Source: Pseudomonadota bacterium
GTDB taxonomy: Bacteria; Pseudomonadota; Alphaproteobacteria; Rhizobiales; Devosiaceae
DNA: 64,000 nt
Assembly: GCA_023393475.1 (NCBI GenBank)
Contig: JAEWLC010000028.1
Coordinates: 62,001 to 126,000 of the forward strand
Reading direction: 5' to 3'
Part shown: in pieces, positions 8,263 to 16,097 of the stretch
Position numbering within the stretch: position 1 is the stretch's first letter
How the letters are laid out: the number at the start of each line of letters is the position of its first letter
Position numbers and translations under genes: made by a program
Notes under the pieces: model-generated
What the model saw: only the letters and a program-made list of their open reading frames with translations
Databases searched by the model: none
What the model was told of the DNA's origin: nothing

Positions 8263-8844
8263 TCACCTCACCGCCTGCTTCTGGGCTCCAAGCGCCCGCT
8301 CCACGCGCGCCGCCTCGTCGCGCAGGCGCTCGGGCGTGGTCGCGTCGGCGAGCCGGCGGAAGCGACCGATCTCGGCCTCGGCTGTGGCACGGTCACGCCG
8401 CTGCAATGCGAGTTCGGCGGCATGAAAAGCGGGCACCGCCCAATCGGGCCGCAGGTTCCCGGCCATCGAGAAGGCCAGCGAGGCGCCGGCATAGTCGCCC
8501 TTGAGGCGCAGGCAGATGCCGAGGCCGATCCAATAGTCGGCTGTGCCACCGTCCGCCGCGCAGAGCGCGCGGAAAAGGGGTTCCGCCCGCTCGGACCGAC
8601 CGGCCACAAACCAGCGGTGGGCTCGCGCGTAGATGAGTTCGGTGACGTCGGTCGGCAGGCCAAGGGCATTCCCGAGGCTCTGGCCCTGCCTGAGGCGGGA
8701 GAAGAAGCGGGTGCTGTCCACGCCGGCAGCGCCCAGCACTTCGCCGCAGACCTGCTCGAGCAGATCCGCGTCGGTGCCGGTCAGCCCGATCAAGGCCCCG
8801 GCGGTTGCTTCGGTCGTGTCAATCTGGGCGGGATCGCTCAACAC
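8263..8844 (-). CDS. SycD/LcrH-like class II T3SS chaperone (TPR), paralogue 2
   Basis: 193 residues, GTG start 5 nt after the preceding stop. Three consecutive TPR-type helix pairs lie in the middle ('YARAHRWFVAGRSERAEPLF', 'GLGICLRLKGDYAGASLAFS', 'AFHAAELALQRRDRATAEAE'), which is the fold of SycD/LcrH/PcrH. That family binds translocators in the cytoplasm through a groove formed by the TPRs. It is one of three such proteins in this operon. Its coupling to the following 379-residue protein suggests a dedicated partner, which is inference. Confidence 0.72.
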   Translation of the reverse strand: MLSDPAQIDTTEATAGALIGLTGTDADLLEQVCGEVLGAAGVDSTRFFSRLRQGQSLGNALGLPTDVTELIYARAHRWFVAGRSERAEPLFRALCAADGGTADYWIGLGICLRLKGDYAGASLAFSMAGNLRPDWAVPAFHAAELALQRRDRATAEAEIGRFRRLADATTPERLRDEAARVERALGAQKQAVR

Positions 8845-8849
8845 CGGCC

Positions 8850-9332
8850 CTATGCGGTTGCGGCGGATTCAGCGACGGCGGCGATCCGGCCGAGAAGGAG
8901 CTTCGCCTCGTTGGCCACCGCCGTATCTGAGCCGGCCAGCGCCAGTGCATCTTCGAGGTCTTCCTTAGCCTCGGAGAATGCGCCGATGCCGATGCAACTG
9001 CGGCCCGAAAGCAGGTAGCCGCGCGCGTCCTTGGGCGCGAGGGCGATCACCACCGACGCCGCCTGGAGGGCTAGGTGATGCTCCCCCAACAGGCCGGCGC
9101 AATTGGCGAGGCCAATCTGGAAATCGACATTGGTCGGCTCACACAGCACCAGCGGAACATAGATTCGCAGCGCATCGAGCGACGCGCCACGCGCAAGATG
9201 ATTGCGCGCGACCGACAGGCCGACGCGCAGTTGTTCGCTGTTGAGGCCGAGTTTTTCTCGCAGCTCGCCTCGAAGCAATGCAGCAAGAGTCTCGTCGGCG
9301 CCATCCGGCTGCGTAGCAGTTGCAACGCTCAT
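8850..9332 (-). CDS. SycD/LcrH-like class II T3SS chaperone (TPR), paralogue 3
   Basis: 160 residues. The N-terminal half-helix ('LNSEQLRVGLSVARNHLARG') is followed by TPR pairs: 'ALRIYVPLVLCEPTNVDFQI', 'CAGLLGEHHLALQAASVVIA' and 'LSGRSCIGIGAFSEAKEDLE'. The phrase 'P-TNVDFQIGLANC' matches the SycD pattern in which Asp-Pro-(5-6)-W/F-x-x-L-G-x-x marks a TPR repeat. Length is close to typical SycD (about 165). It sits between a CesT-type chaperone and another SycD-like protein, so this stretch is a chaperone block. Cargo unknown. Confidence 0.72.
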   Translation of the reverse strand: MSVATATQPDGADETLAALLRGELREKLGLNSEQLRVGLSVARNHLARGASLDALRIYVPLVLCEPTNVDFQIGLANCAGLLGEHHLALQAASVVIALAPKDARGYLLSGRSCIGIGAFSEAKEDLEDALALAGSDTAVANEAKLLLGRIAAVAESAATA

Positions 9333-9359
9333 AATATCCCCCTTGTCGTTCGGCGATCG

Positions 9360-9836
9360 TCAGGGCCGGAAGATCACTTCCGCCCCGAGTGGATCCGGCA
9401 ATGCCTGCGCCGAACGTTGCGTCACGACCGAAGTGACGGACTTAAATTCTGATCCGTAGTATTCGGCCACCCGCAATACATCCTCTATTATTTTGACGAG
9501 GTAATCCAGATTAGTCCGCCGGTAGTCGTAGACGGCGCGGCCGGTCAGCGATTTCTCGCCGTTCGGGCGGGTCTTCAGATAAGTCCCGGCGTCGCCGGAG
9601 GGCACAAAGCCCAGGTTCGTCTCCAGTACCCGCCGTGTCTGGCGCGCCCGGGCGACGGGATCGCCAGCAAAAACACCCGCACCGCCTTCCACCACAAGCA
9701 GCCCACGGCCGCTGTCGGTGAGGTCGAGGCTGATGCCGTCGATGCGCAGCTGCACTCGACCGGGTTCGTTGAAGCGCGGCTCGCCGATACCAAGCCGCGC
9801 CCACAGTGCCGTGACGACGGAGCGGAAGTCCTGCAT
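9360..9836 (-). CDS. CesT/Tir-type class I T3SS chaperone
   Basis: 158 residues with the alpha-beta-beta-beta-alpha-beta-beta-alpha order of the CesT family: N-terminal helix 'FRSVVTALWARLGIGEPRF', strands 'VQLRIDGISLDLTDSGRGLL' and a C-terminal helix 'TNLDYLVKIIEDVLRVAEYY'. Acidic and small, as usual. It follows the translocator genes sctE and sctB by 10 nt and precedes two SycD-like genes. The partner is probably one of the secreted proteins in the same operon. Class I chaperones normally serve effectors or structural substrates rather than translocators. Confidence 0.65.
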   Translation of the reverse strand: MQDFRSVVTALWARLGIGEPRFNEPGRVQLRIDGISLDLTDSGRGLLVVEGGAGVFAGDPVARARQTRRVLETNLGFVPSGDAGTYLKTRPNGEKSLTGRAVYDYRRTNLDYLVKIIEDVLRVAEYYGSEFKSVTSVVTQRSAQALPDPLGAEVIFRP

Positions 9837-9846
9837 CGCCGGCGGC

Positions 9847-10812
9847 TCAGACCCTGGTCAGCGAGCGCATGGCGTCGACTTCGGCCTCACGCAGCTCCTT
9901 CAGGAAGTTGATGATCTGCTTCATCATGTCGTTGAGCGCTTCCTCGATCTGCTTCTTGTTGTCGGCGGTCTGCTGAGATTCCTGCGCTTCGGCGGCGTTG
10001 CGCGAGCCCTCGGCTTCCATCTCCTTGGCCTGGGCCTGTGCCTTGGCATCCTGGCTCGAACCGGCCGCGTTGATGCCCTGGCCTGCGGCCGTGCCGATCT
10101 GGCCGATGGCAGTGAACACGCCGCCGAGCGCACCCGCCTTGTCGAAGAGTTGCTTCGTGGCCTGCAGTGCGTGGTCGACGGCCTTCTGGGCCGCCTCGTC
10201 GAGCGTCTTTCCGGCGACATCATCCAGGGTCTTCTGGGTCGCCTTCTGTGCGTCGCTCATGCCACCGAGGGCCTTGAGCGAACCGACGAGGCTGACTGCC
10301 GACGCAAGAATCTGCAGGCTTGCCGCGACGAGGCCGGTGATGAGGGCAGTGTTCGCGCCCTCCATCATCTTGGTGGCAGCCTCGTCGAGCTTGTCGGCCT
10401 GCCCCATCAGATCGGCCTTGGCCTGCTCGCGCGCGGCGAGGCGATCATTGAGGGCGTTCTGGCGCTGTTCTGCCGTCTGCTCGATCATGATCCGGGCGAG
10501 CAACCTCGCGATGTTGCCGACAAAGACGGCCGCACCGCTGTTTGAATCCCCGAGCTGGCTGAGGGCCGCCTCATACATGGCGAGCGTCGCCTCGAGCTTC
10601 AGGGGCGTATCAACGTCACCCGGCGTGAGATCGGCGACCATCTGCAGGAAATCGTTCCGCATCGCAGGCGGAAGGCTATCGAGCTTGGCCTGGATGCCCG
10701 CCTGGACGTTCCGCGCGGTCGTTTCGTCGATCCCGTCCTTGAGTTCGGTGGTTCCCGGCTTGAAGAACGAGGTCGGCAGGAGGTTGTAGGCAGTGTTGTT
10801 CTGGATCGCCAT
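9847..10812 (-). CDS. sctB: T3SS translocator SctB (YopD/EspB-like)
   Basis: 321 residues, no signal peptide. One main hydrophobic segment lies at about residues 148-172 ('ALITGLVAASLQILASAVSL'), flanked by amphipathic, coiled-coil-prone regions ('LAAREQAKADLMGQADKLDE' before; 'LNDMMKQIINFLKELREAE' at the C-terminus). This is the build of the minor translocator YopD/PopD (about 295-306 residues), which with SctE forms the pore in the host membrane. It follows the SctE-like gene with a clear ribosome site (GGAAAAGG). The order chaperone-SctE-SctB copies lcrH-yopB-yopD. Primary sequence similarity in this family is always low. Confidence 0.75.
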   Translation of the reverse strand: MAIQNNTAYNLLPTSFFKPGTTELKDGIDETTARNVQAGIQAKLDSLPPAMRNDFLQMVADLTPGDVDTPLKLEATLAMYEAALSQLGDSNSGAAVFVGNIARLLARIMIEQTAEQRQNALNDRLAAREQAKADLMGQADKLDEAATKMMEGANTALITGLVAASLQILASAVSLVGSLKALGGMSDAQKATQKTLDDVAGKTLDEAAQKAVDHALQATKQLFDKAGALGGVFTAIGQIGTAAGQGINAAGSSQDAKAQAQAKEMEAEGSRNAAEAQESQQTADNKKQIEEALNDMMKQIINFLKELREAEVDAMRSLTRV

Positions 10813-10852
10813 GACAATGGTCCTTTTCCTTGGATGAGGGCGGCGCTCCGGC

Positions 10853-11989
10853 TCAGCCGGCGAAGCGGGCCTTGCTCATCGTGTTGCCGCGATCGTTCAT
10901 GGCCTCGACGATGTCGTCGAGGATGGTGTTGAAGCGGTCGGACGACGCCATCAGTCGGGCCAGCGCCTGGTCGATCAGGTCGTCCAGCATCTGGATCATG
11001 GCCTCGTCCTGCTTGGCCTGCGATTCGAGTGCCTTTGCCTCTCCGGTCGCGGTGGTGGCTTCCGAACGGGTCACCGTACTGCCGGCATTGGTGGCGGCGG
11101 TGCCGATCGCGTTGACGGCGGAGCCGATTTCGAGCGCCTTTCGGGCCATGTTCGCCGTCTGGCTCAGGGCCTGGCTGGATGCCCGCAGGGCTTCGAAGAA
11201 GGCGGTCTTGGCCGCCATGACGACATCTTTTATGCCCGACGCCGCCCTGCCGGCATCGACAGCGGCCTTGAAGGCACCGGCTGCTCCCGCACCTCCGGCG
11301 ACGATGGTGGCGACGATGCCGACGACCGCCATTGCGATGCGGAACCCCATGTCGGCCTTGGCGGCATAAGCCTTGGCTTCCTCGTCGGTCTGGCCGCGGG
11401 CCTTGGCGTCGATGTAGGCGAGGTTGCCGGCGATGCCCATGCCGGTTGCCATCTGGACTGTTGAGTCTATCGCCATGACGATGGCGGCGACGGCGGCGAC
11501 CAGAAGGGCCGCGCCGACCACCGCGCCGACGCCGGTGGCGATCATCACCACGGCCAGAGCAGCGGCAAGGGCCGCACCGATCCACTCGAAGGCCAGCTTG
11601 ATCTTGTCCCAGATGCTGGCGCTCTTCCGCTTGGCCTCGGCCTCGTCCATCTTCTTCTGGGCTTCTTCAAGCTTCTCCTGCTTCTCCTTGAGCTGGAGTT
11701 CCTTGGTCTTGGAGTCGGTGTCGATCTTCTTCTTCTGCGTTTCGGCCTCGGCGTCGCGCATGGCGACTGCGATCTGGACCAGCAGCACGTCGACATCGAC
11801 GCCGGCGCCGCCGGACATGAAGGCCGAGAGACTCGCCAGTGCGTCGGCTACCGTCTGCGGCGACGGAGCAGGCGGAGCTTCGCCGCCCTCGCCGATGGTG
11901 CCCGAGCCGATGCCGGGGTTCTTGGGATCGAACTGGATCTCGGGAGTGAACTGGGTGGGACCGGTACCAACGTTGCTAATCTGGCTCAT
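10853..11989 (-). CDS. sctE: T3SS translocator SctE (YopB/PopB-like)
   Basis: 378 residues from the ATG at 11989, chosen for AAGGATC 7-13 nt upstream; the frame stays open further upstream but overlaps the chaperone gene. A Glu/Lys-rich coiled coil (about residues 80-125, 'LKEKQEKLEEAQKKMDEAEA') precedes two hydrophobic hairpins: about residues 137-172 ('AALAAALAVVMIATGVGAVV') and 207-232 ('AMAVVGIVATIVAGGAGAAG'). This matches the major translocator YopB/PopB/IpaB, which inserts both helices in the host membrane. It lies between a SycD-like chaperone and SctB, as in Yersinia. Confidence 0.82.
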   Translation of the reverse strand: MSQISNVGTGPTQFTPEIQFDPKNPGIGSGTIGEGGEAPPAPSPQTVADALASLSAFMSGGAGVDVDVLLVQIAVAMRDAEAETQKKKIDTDSKTKELQLKEKQEKLEEAQKKMDEAEAKRKSASIWDKIKLAFEWIGAALAAALAVVMIATGVGAVVGAALLVAAVAAIVMAIDSTVQMATGMGIAGNLAYIDAKARGQTDEEAKAYAAKADMGFRIAMAVVGIVATIVAGGAGAAGAFKAAVDAGRAASGIKDVVMAAKTAFFEALRASSQALSQTANMARKALEIGSAVNAIGTAATNAGSTVTRSEATTATGEAKALESQAKQDEAMIQMLDDLIDQALARLMASSDRFNTILDDIVEAMNDRGNTMSKARFAG

Positions 11990-12027
11990 GGCGTGATCCT
12001 TCGGACCTGATGTGTTCGCTGATCGGG

Positions 12028-12594
12028 CTAGTTCGCGGCCGCGGCCGCGGAGGCGACTTCGGGAATGGCGAGGAGCTTCAGTGCCTGCTGCAGGTTGCCA
12101 GGCTCGCCCTTGCCCTCCTCGGCAAATTCCTTGGCGGTGAGGAACGCCGCCTGCGCTTCGGAATATTCCTTGGCGGCTAGCAGGCACTCGCCGAGCCGCA
12201 GGTAACCCATCGGGTTTGTCGCATCGAGCGCGATGAACTGCAGGTACATCTGCGCGGCCTTGTTCAGTTCGCCGCGCGTCTGGCTGGCAACGCCGAGCGC
12301 ATAGAAGGCGCGTTCCTGGAGCGGATCGAGCTGGATGAGCCGCATGAGCACATCGACGGCCTTGTCGGTATCGCCGACCTGCAGCAGGCGGCAGCCGAGA
12401 TCGAGCAGCGCGGCCTTCTGTTCCTTGGTGATGCCCAGGACATCGCCGAGGGTGGAGCCGTCCTTGGTCGCCTCGATGAGGTTGCGCGACGTCTCGTCGA
12501 GACTCGGCAGCATGTTGGCGATCATGTCGTTGGCGAAGACAGCAGCGTCGGTCAGCGACTGCTTGCTCGAAAACGGCCCTTCCAGAATGGACAT
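12028..12594 (-). CDS. sycD: SycD/LcrH translocator chaperone
   Basis: 188 residues. The core 'DKAVDVLMRLIQLDPLQERA', 'YALGVASQTRGELNKAAQMY' and 'YLRLGECLLAAKEYSEAQAA' is a textbook SycD/LcrH/PcrH TPR array, including the F/Y-ALG pattern. Family role: it binds both translocators in the cytoplasm and delivers them to the secretion apparatus; some members also act in gene regulation. It lies directly before sctE and sctB, the Yersinia lcrH-yopB-yopD order. A shared 19-bp element sits 53-71 nt upstream (12647-12665), so the translocator genes may have their own promoter. Confidence 0.88.
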   Translation of the reverse strand: MSILEGPFSSKQSLTDAAVFANDMIANMLPSLDETSRNLIEATKDGSTLGDVLGITKEQKAALLDLGCRLLQVGDTDKAVDVLMRLIQLDPLQERAFYALGVASQTRGELNKAAQMYLQFIALDATNPMGYLRLGECLLAAKEYSEAQAAFLTAKEFAEEGKGEPGNLQQALKLLAIPEVASAAAAAN

Positions 12595-12646
12595 ACCGGG
12601 TGCTCCCTCTTGATGAGGAGAGACTAGTGCGACCCGATCAGTGTGC

Positions 12647-12665
12647 TGTGTCGTAAGTGACAGGC
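12647..12665 (-). promoter_or_regulatory. Shared 19-bp T3SS element, copy b
   Basis: TGTGTCGTAAGTGACAGGC on the plus strand, in the 86-bp gap between sctY and the SycD gene, 53 nt before the SycD start. CTAGTC lies 20-25 nt downstream in gene direction. Its presence inside the long minus-strand unit suggests separate control of chaperone and translocator genes. Confidence 0.5.
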
Positions 12666-12680
12666 CGCATCACTTGGCGA

Positions 12681-13100
12681 CTACTCGATATCCGCGGCGC
12701 CCGCCTCGCCGTGGCGCATGTAGGCGTCGATCGCGTCGCGGGCCCGCGCCTTGTCGCCGAGTTCATAGAGGCTGCGCGTCTTGAGGTAGCGCCGCATGCG
12801 CTGCTTGTCGGTCAGCCTGTAGGCGCCGAAGCGTTCCATCGGGGCGATGCGGTCGAGGCTGTCGAGCACTTCGAGCGTCTCGCTCCACTTGCGTTCCGAG
12901 AAGCGCAGCACGGCGCGGGCGAGCAGGACCTCGGCGCTCTCGTCGCCGAGCTCGAACATGGCATCGGCAAGGATACGCGCCCGTTCGGCGTAGCCGTGGC
13001 GTGCGAGGACGAAGATATTGAGCAGCAGGAAGTCACGCTGCCGGCGGGTCAGTCCGCGGGACCGCCGCGGCGCGGCAGGAAGGACCGTCTGCGCGCTCAT
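12681..13100 (-). CDS. sctY: T3SS chaperone SctY (YscY)
   Basis: 139 residues. The N-terminal part 'LTRRQRDFLLLNIFVLARHG' followed by 'AERARILADAMFEL' follows what I remember of Yersinia YscY almost residue by residue (LTKRQ-x-FLLLN..., HAERA-x-ILLDA), and a TPR-like helical tail follows. YscY binds YscX, and the pair interacts with the cytoplasmic ring of SctV and is needed for export of early substrates. The start overlaps the sctX stop by 4 nt, the same pairing and order as yscX-yscY. SctX/SctY occur only in Ysc-type systems, so this gene fixes the T3SS lineage. The tail is somewhat longer than in Yersinia (114 residues). Confidence 0.85.
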   Translation of the reverse strand: MSAQTVLPAAPRRSRGLTRRQRDFLLLNIFVLARHGYAERARILADAMFELGDESAEVLLARAVLRFSERKWSETLEVLDSLDRIAPMERFGAYRLTDKQRMRRYLKTRSLYELGDKARARDAIDAYMRHGEAGAADIE

Positions 13101-13483
13101 CCGCGCAACAAAGCGGCCAGCGCCGCCCGAACTTCGGCATCGAGCCCGTCATCAGCCTCGAGCAGGCGCGACGCCTTGTCGAGGGTTTCGGCGGCCTTGC
13201 CATGCCCCTCGCGGGCGTTGCGCTTGAAGAGGAGCGCAAGGTCCTGGCGGGTGGCGGTGAGGGCAGCGGGATCGAGAAGGCCCGGATCGAGGTCGGCCGG
13301 CTGCAACAGATCCGGCAGGCGCTCGTCGAGCGAGGGGCGGCGAAGCACTTCGTCGAGCGGGCGGTATTGGGGCAGGAAGGCCGGTGCCGGCTTGCCCTCG
13401 AGCGGCAGGTGGAACTCGTCGCCGATCTCCCAATTGGTGATCCGCTCCAGTCCGACGTCGAGGTTCCTGATCCGGTCGACCAT
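13097..13483 (-). CDS. sctX: T3SS export protein SctX (YscX)
   Basis: 128 residues from the ATG at 13483, which has GAGG upstream and starts just after the preceding stop (13491). It follows the YscX pattern: an N-terminal 'VGLERI', a Pro-rich centre ('FHLPLEGKPAPAFLPQYRPL'), 'DLLQPADLDPGLLDP', and a C-terminal helix ending 'LLEADDGLDAEVRAALAALL'. YscX is itself secreted and, with YscY, is needed for needle and rod export. The partner SctY overlaps its stop. Identification leans on the convincing SctY next door as well as on the pattern, since YscX proteins vary a lot. Confidence 0.75.
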   Translation of the reverse strand: MVDRIRNLDVGLERITNWEIGDEFHLPLEGKPAPAFLPQYRPLDEVLRRPSLDERLPDLLQPADLDPGLLDPAALTATRQDLALLFKRNAREGHGKAAETLDKASRLLEADDGLDAEVRAALAALLRG

Positions 13484-13490
13484 CTCAGCC

Positions 13491-15596
13491 TCAGGAGCGC
13501 GCGATGTTGGCGATGATGTCCGCCATCTTGGCGAGCGCATTGTTCGCCAGCTCGAAGTGGCGGTTGCGCTCCTTGTCCATCGAATTGATGTCGTTCATCT
13601 GGATCTGGCTGTTCTGGTTGATGATCGTCACCGACTCGGACAGGCGCGTACCTATCGTGCTCCACTGCGTATGCGAGTTTTCGGCGAGGTCGTAGTGGTA
13701 GTGAACCAATACGTCCTTGTCGGTGGTATCGCCGTCGCCGTCGCCATCGGCCGGATCGGCCCAGTCGCGATAGTCGCCGCTCTGTGCGTAGAATTCCGAC
13801 AAGGGGCGGCTGATGCCATTGAGGACTTCGAGGGGGTGTTTCTGCCTCGCGCCGAGAATGTCCTCGAACATGGCAATGGTGTACTTCTGGGTCTGCGACA
13901 GGCTGTCGTAGTCGTTCGCGCCCAGCCCGAGGACGCGCTTCTTCGTGTCGTCGGCCTTGGTAAACTTCGCCAATGTCTGGTTCACGATATCCTGGATGGC
14001 CGCGTAGGTCTTGAGCAGCGCGTTCTGCTGATTGACCTCTTCCGTTTCGGCCACGACCTGAGCTTCGAGAGACAGGTTGTAGAGGCTCTGGAACTTGTAG
14101 ACGAGGTAGGGAACGTCGAGATTCTTGCCGTTCAGCATGCCGTTGTCACGGACCAGCTTCATTCGGGCCTCGGCCAGTTCGGCGATGCGTTGCTCCTGGG
14201 CGAGGAAGACGGCGTAGCCGCGGTTGATGCTGGTAAGATCGCCGTCCGCGGTTATGACGTCGGTGTAGGTGGTGATCGGACTGTCGTGATCATCCACGTC
14301 TCCATCGAGATATGCGGTGACTGGGACAGGCACCCTGACGTCGAAGAAGGCAAAGAGCCGGTTGAACCGCTCGCGCAGTTCGTCGACCTTCTTCTTTATG
14401 TCGTCCTTCGACACGATCGCGGAATTGGCCAACTGCTCCTTGAGAATATTGAGCTGCGAGACGAACGCGGTCCTTGCCTCCTCCGGCATCACGATGTTGC
14501 CCTTGTCGGGCGCAGTCGTGTTGTTCACGGCATGGATCAGTTCGTCGATATAGCCGGCCGGAGTGACTGCGGTGTTGGCCGCGACATTCAGTGTCAACGT
14601 GCCTCCGTTCATATTCGCACCAAACGCCCTGAGGCTGGTGCTGCCCACCAGCGCGAGGCCCAGACCTGAAGCGATGTCGGAAAATGCATCCGTGGCAGCA
14701 ACGACATCCTGCTCGCTTTTCGTCATGCGCGCGACGGCGGCCTTATCCAGCGCCTGGACGATGAAGTGCTTGGTCGGATCGTCGGGCGAGACGACCGCGG
14801 ACAGCCGCGCTTCGGGGGACGTAACTTCAATATCGAGCTGCTTGACCACGATCGAACCGACATTCAGGTCCGTGCCGTGGGTCTTGATATACTCGAGCTG
14901 ATACGCCGAGTGCCACTTGACGAAATCCTTGAGGAAGGCCGTCTTCTCCGCGTCGGTTGCGGTCGTAGGATCGAAGGAGAACTGCGCCGGTCGCTCCGAA
15001 ACCGGCAGCTTGTGGTTCGCGCCGTCGAGCGAGGGAAACAGCCATTCGGCGCTGGTCGAGACCACCGTCGAGGGCGTGCCTCCGGCACTTCCCGACAAGT
15101 GGTGATAGGGGATCGGCTCCCCTGCCGTCGGGTGAAGGACGCCAGCGGCGATCATCTCCAGCACACCCGATGGCAGGACCCTGGCGATTGCACCATTGAT
15201 GGGCCCACCAAGGCTTACCACGCCAGCGTTGCCGAACTCTGCGATGAACCCAATCTGGTTGTCCCTGGTCCAGGTCACGAAGTCGTCTGGATTGATATCT
15301 GCCGCCACAAGGTCTGAGAAATCCAGCGTCGGCGGCGTTGACAGCGTGTAGCCCAGGGTGAAGGTCGGCTTGGGATAACCGGGGTCTCCCACCTGCCCGG
15401 GATCGCCGATGGTGACCTTCTTGGGAGAGCCGGTTCCCTTGGCCTCAATGTAGGCGATCTGATCGTCGACCGACCATTTCATGAATTGCTTCAGGGAGAG
15501 GGCCGTGGGCAGCGGCATTGTGGCCGGCGGCGCAACGGGCGTTGTGCCCGATCCCGTCGAGAAGCTGACCATCGCGTTCCAGGAGTAGTTCACCAT
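13491..15596 (-). CDS. Large T3SS needle-tip-like protein (EspA/SseB-like C-terminus) with three N-terminal repeats
   Basis: 701 residues, no signal peptide, in the operon place of Yersinia lcrV. The C-terminal 60 residues ('SVTIINQNSQIQMNDINSMD', then 'ELANNALAKMADIIANIARS') look like the closing helix of EspA/SseB-type tip or filament proteins. A second long helical region lies at about 480-550 ('YKFQSLYNLSLEAQVVAETE'). The first 245 residues hold three copies of an 18-residue motif at 37-54, 105-122 and 224-241, pattern F-x-x-W-x4-Q-[IL]-x-[YF]-I-x3-G. It is about twice the usual tip size (LcrV 326, EspA 192). An effector or adhesin role is the alternative. Ribosome site AGGGAA. Confidence 0.6.
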   Translation of the reverse strand: MVNYSWNAMVSFSTGSGTTPVAPPATMPLPTALSLKQFMKWSVDDQIAYIEAKGTGSPKKVTIGDPGQVGDPGYPKPTFTLGYTLSTPPTLDFSDLVAADINPDDFVTWTRDNQIGFIAEFGNAGVVSLGGPINGAIARVLPSGVLEMIAAGVLHPTAGEPIPYHHLSGSAGGTPSTVVSTSAEWLFPSLDGANHKLPVSERPAQFSFDPTTATDAEKTAFLKDFVKWHSAYQLEYIKTHGTDLNVGSIVVKQLDIEVTSPEARLSAVVSPDDPTKHFIVQALDKAAVARMTKSEQDVVAATDAFSDIASGLGLALVGSTSLRAFGANMNGGTLTLNVAANTAVTPAGYIDELIHAVNNTTAPDKGNIVMPEEARTAFVSQLNILKEQLANSAIVSKDDIKKKVDELRERFNRLFAFFDVRVPVPVTAYLDGDVDDHDSPITTYTDVITADGDLTSINRGYAVFLAQEQRIAELAEARMKLVRDNGMLNGKNLDVPYLVYKFQSLYNLSLEAQVVAETEEVNQQNALLKTYAAIQDIVNQTLAKFTKADDTKKRVLGLGANDYDSLSQTQKYTIAMFEDILGARQKHPLEVLNGISRPLSEFYAQSGDYRDWADPADGDGDGDTTDKDVLVHYHYDLAENSHTQWSTIGTRLSESVTIINQNSQIQMNDINSMDKERNRHFELANNALAKMADIIANIARS

Positions 15597-15606
15597 GGCT
15601 CGTTCC

Positions 15607-15924
15607 CTACAATCTCAGCAATGTACGCGGTGGCCGCTCGCGGCGGGCGGAGGAAGACGGCGTCGAGATGTCCTTCTGCGCCAGCAGAACCCTGACCCGG
15701 TCGTCCAACCGATCGAGCAGCACAAGCAACTCCTCCGGGCCGGCGTCGCGTGCCATGTCGTCGAGCAATCCCTGCGCGACGGCATCGTTGCGGATCAGCG
15801 GCAGCTTCACCAACTGGTCGAGCCTGGGCTGCAGCGCCTCGAACACGGCTTCGAGGTCCACCTGCGACCGGGAAGAGCCACCGTTCGCGGAGCCGATGCC
15901 GATTGCTCTGTCTGCGTCGCTCAT
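15607..15924 (-). CDS. Small T3SS protein, first gene of the tip/translocator operon
   Basis: 105 residues, ATG with GGGT upstream, 10 nt before the tip-like gene. Mostly helical in the middle ('LEAVFEALQPRLDQLVKLPL', 'PEELLVLLDRLDDRVRVLLA') with a basic, Ser/Arg/Pro-rich tail. In Yersinia this place before lcrV is held by lcrG, the small tip chaperone and secretion regulator (95 residues), and the size fits, but I see no convincing sequence match. A tip chaperone role is therefore inference from position only. The start faces the divergent sct operon across a 173-bp region with a perfect-armed dyad. Confidence 0.55.
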   Translation of the reverse strand: MSDADRAIGIGSANGGSSRSQVDLEAVFEALQPRLDQLVKLPLIRNDAVAQGLLDDMARDAGPEELLVLLDRLDDRVRVLLAQKDISTPSSSARRERPPRTLLRL

Positions 15925-16005
15925 CTGCTACCCATCGCGCGACAAGGTCGAAAGCTCTACCATGCCCTCAGAGACCGACTATTAGGAGAGGGCAAGACTC
16001 CCCGG

Positions 16006-16024
16006 TGTGCCATACGGCACAGGC
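16006..16024. promoter_or_regulatory. Shared 19-bp T3SS element, copy c, at the divergent sct promoter region
   Basis: TGTGCCATACGGCACAGGC. The first 16 bases form a perfect 6-4-6 dyad (TGTGCC/GGCACA), so the site reads nearly alike both ways. It lies 82 nt from the minus-strand start (15924) and 74 nt from the plus-strand start (16098). In the minus direction TAATAG follows about 22-27 nt downstream. It could serve both main T3SS operons. Confidence 0.55.
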
Positions 16025-16097
16025 TTGGATCGGGGCCGCGTTACAGTGCAGCGTGGCCGGCATCCTTCGCGCCGCGTGGGAATCGTCCCAAGAGTTC

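Noticed and set aside
12657..14669. A 670-residue plus-strand frame opposite sctY, sctX and the tip-like gene
   Set aside because: It runs across three well-supported genes and shows no domain.
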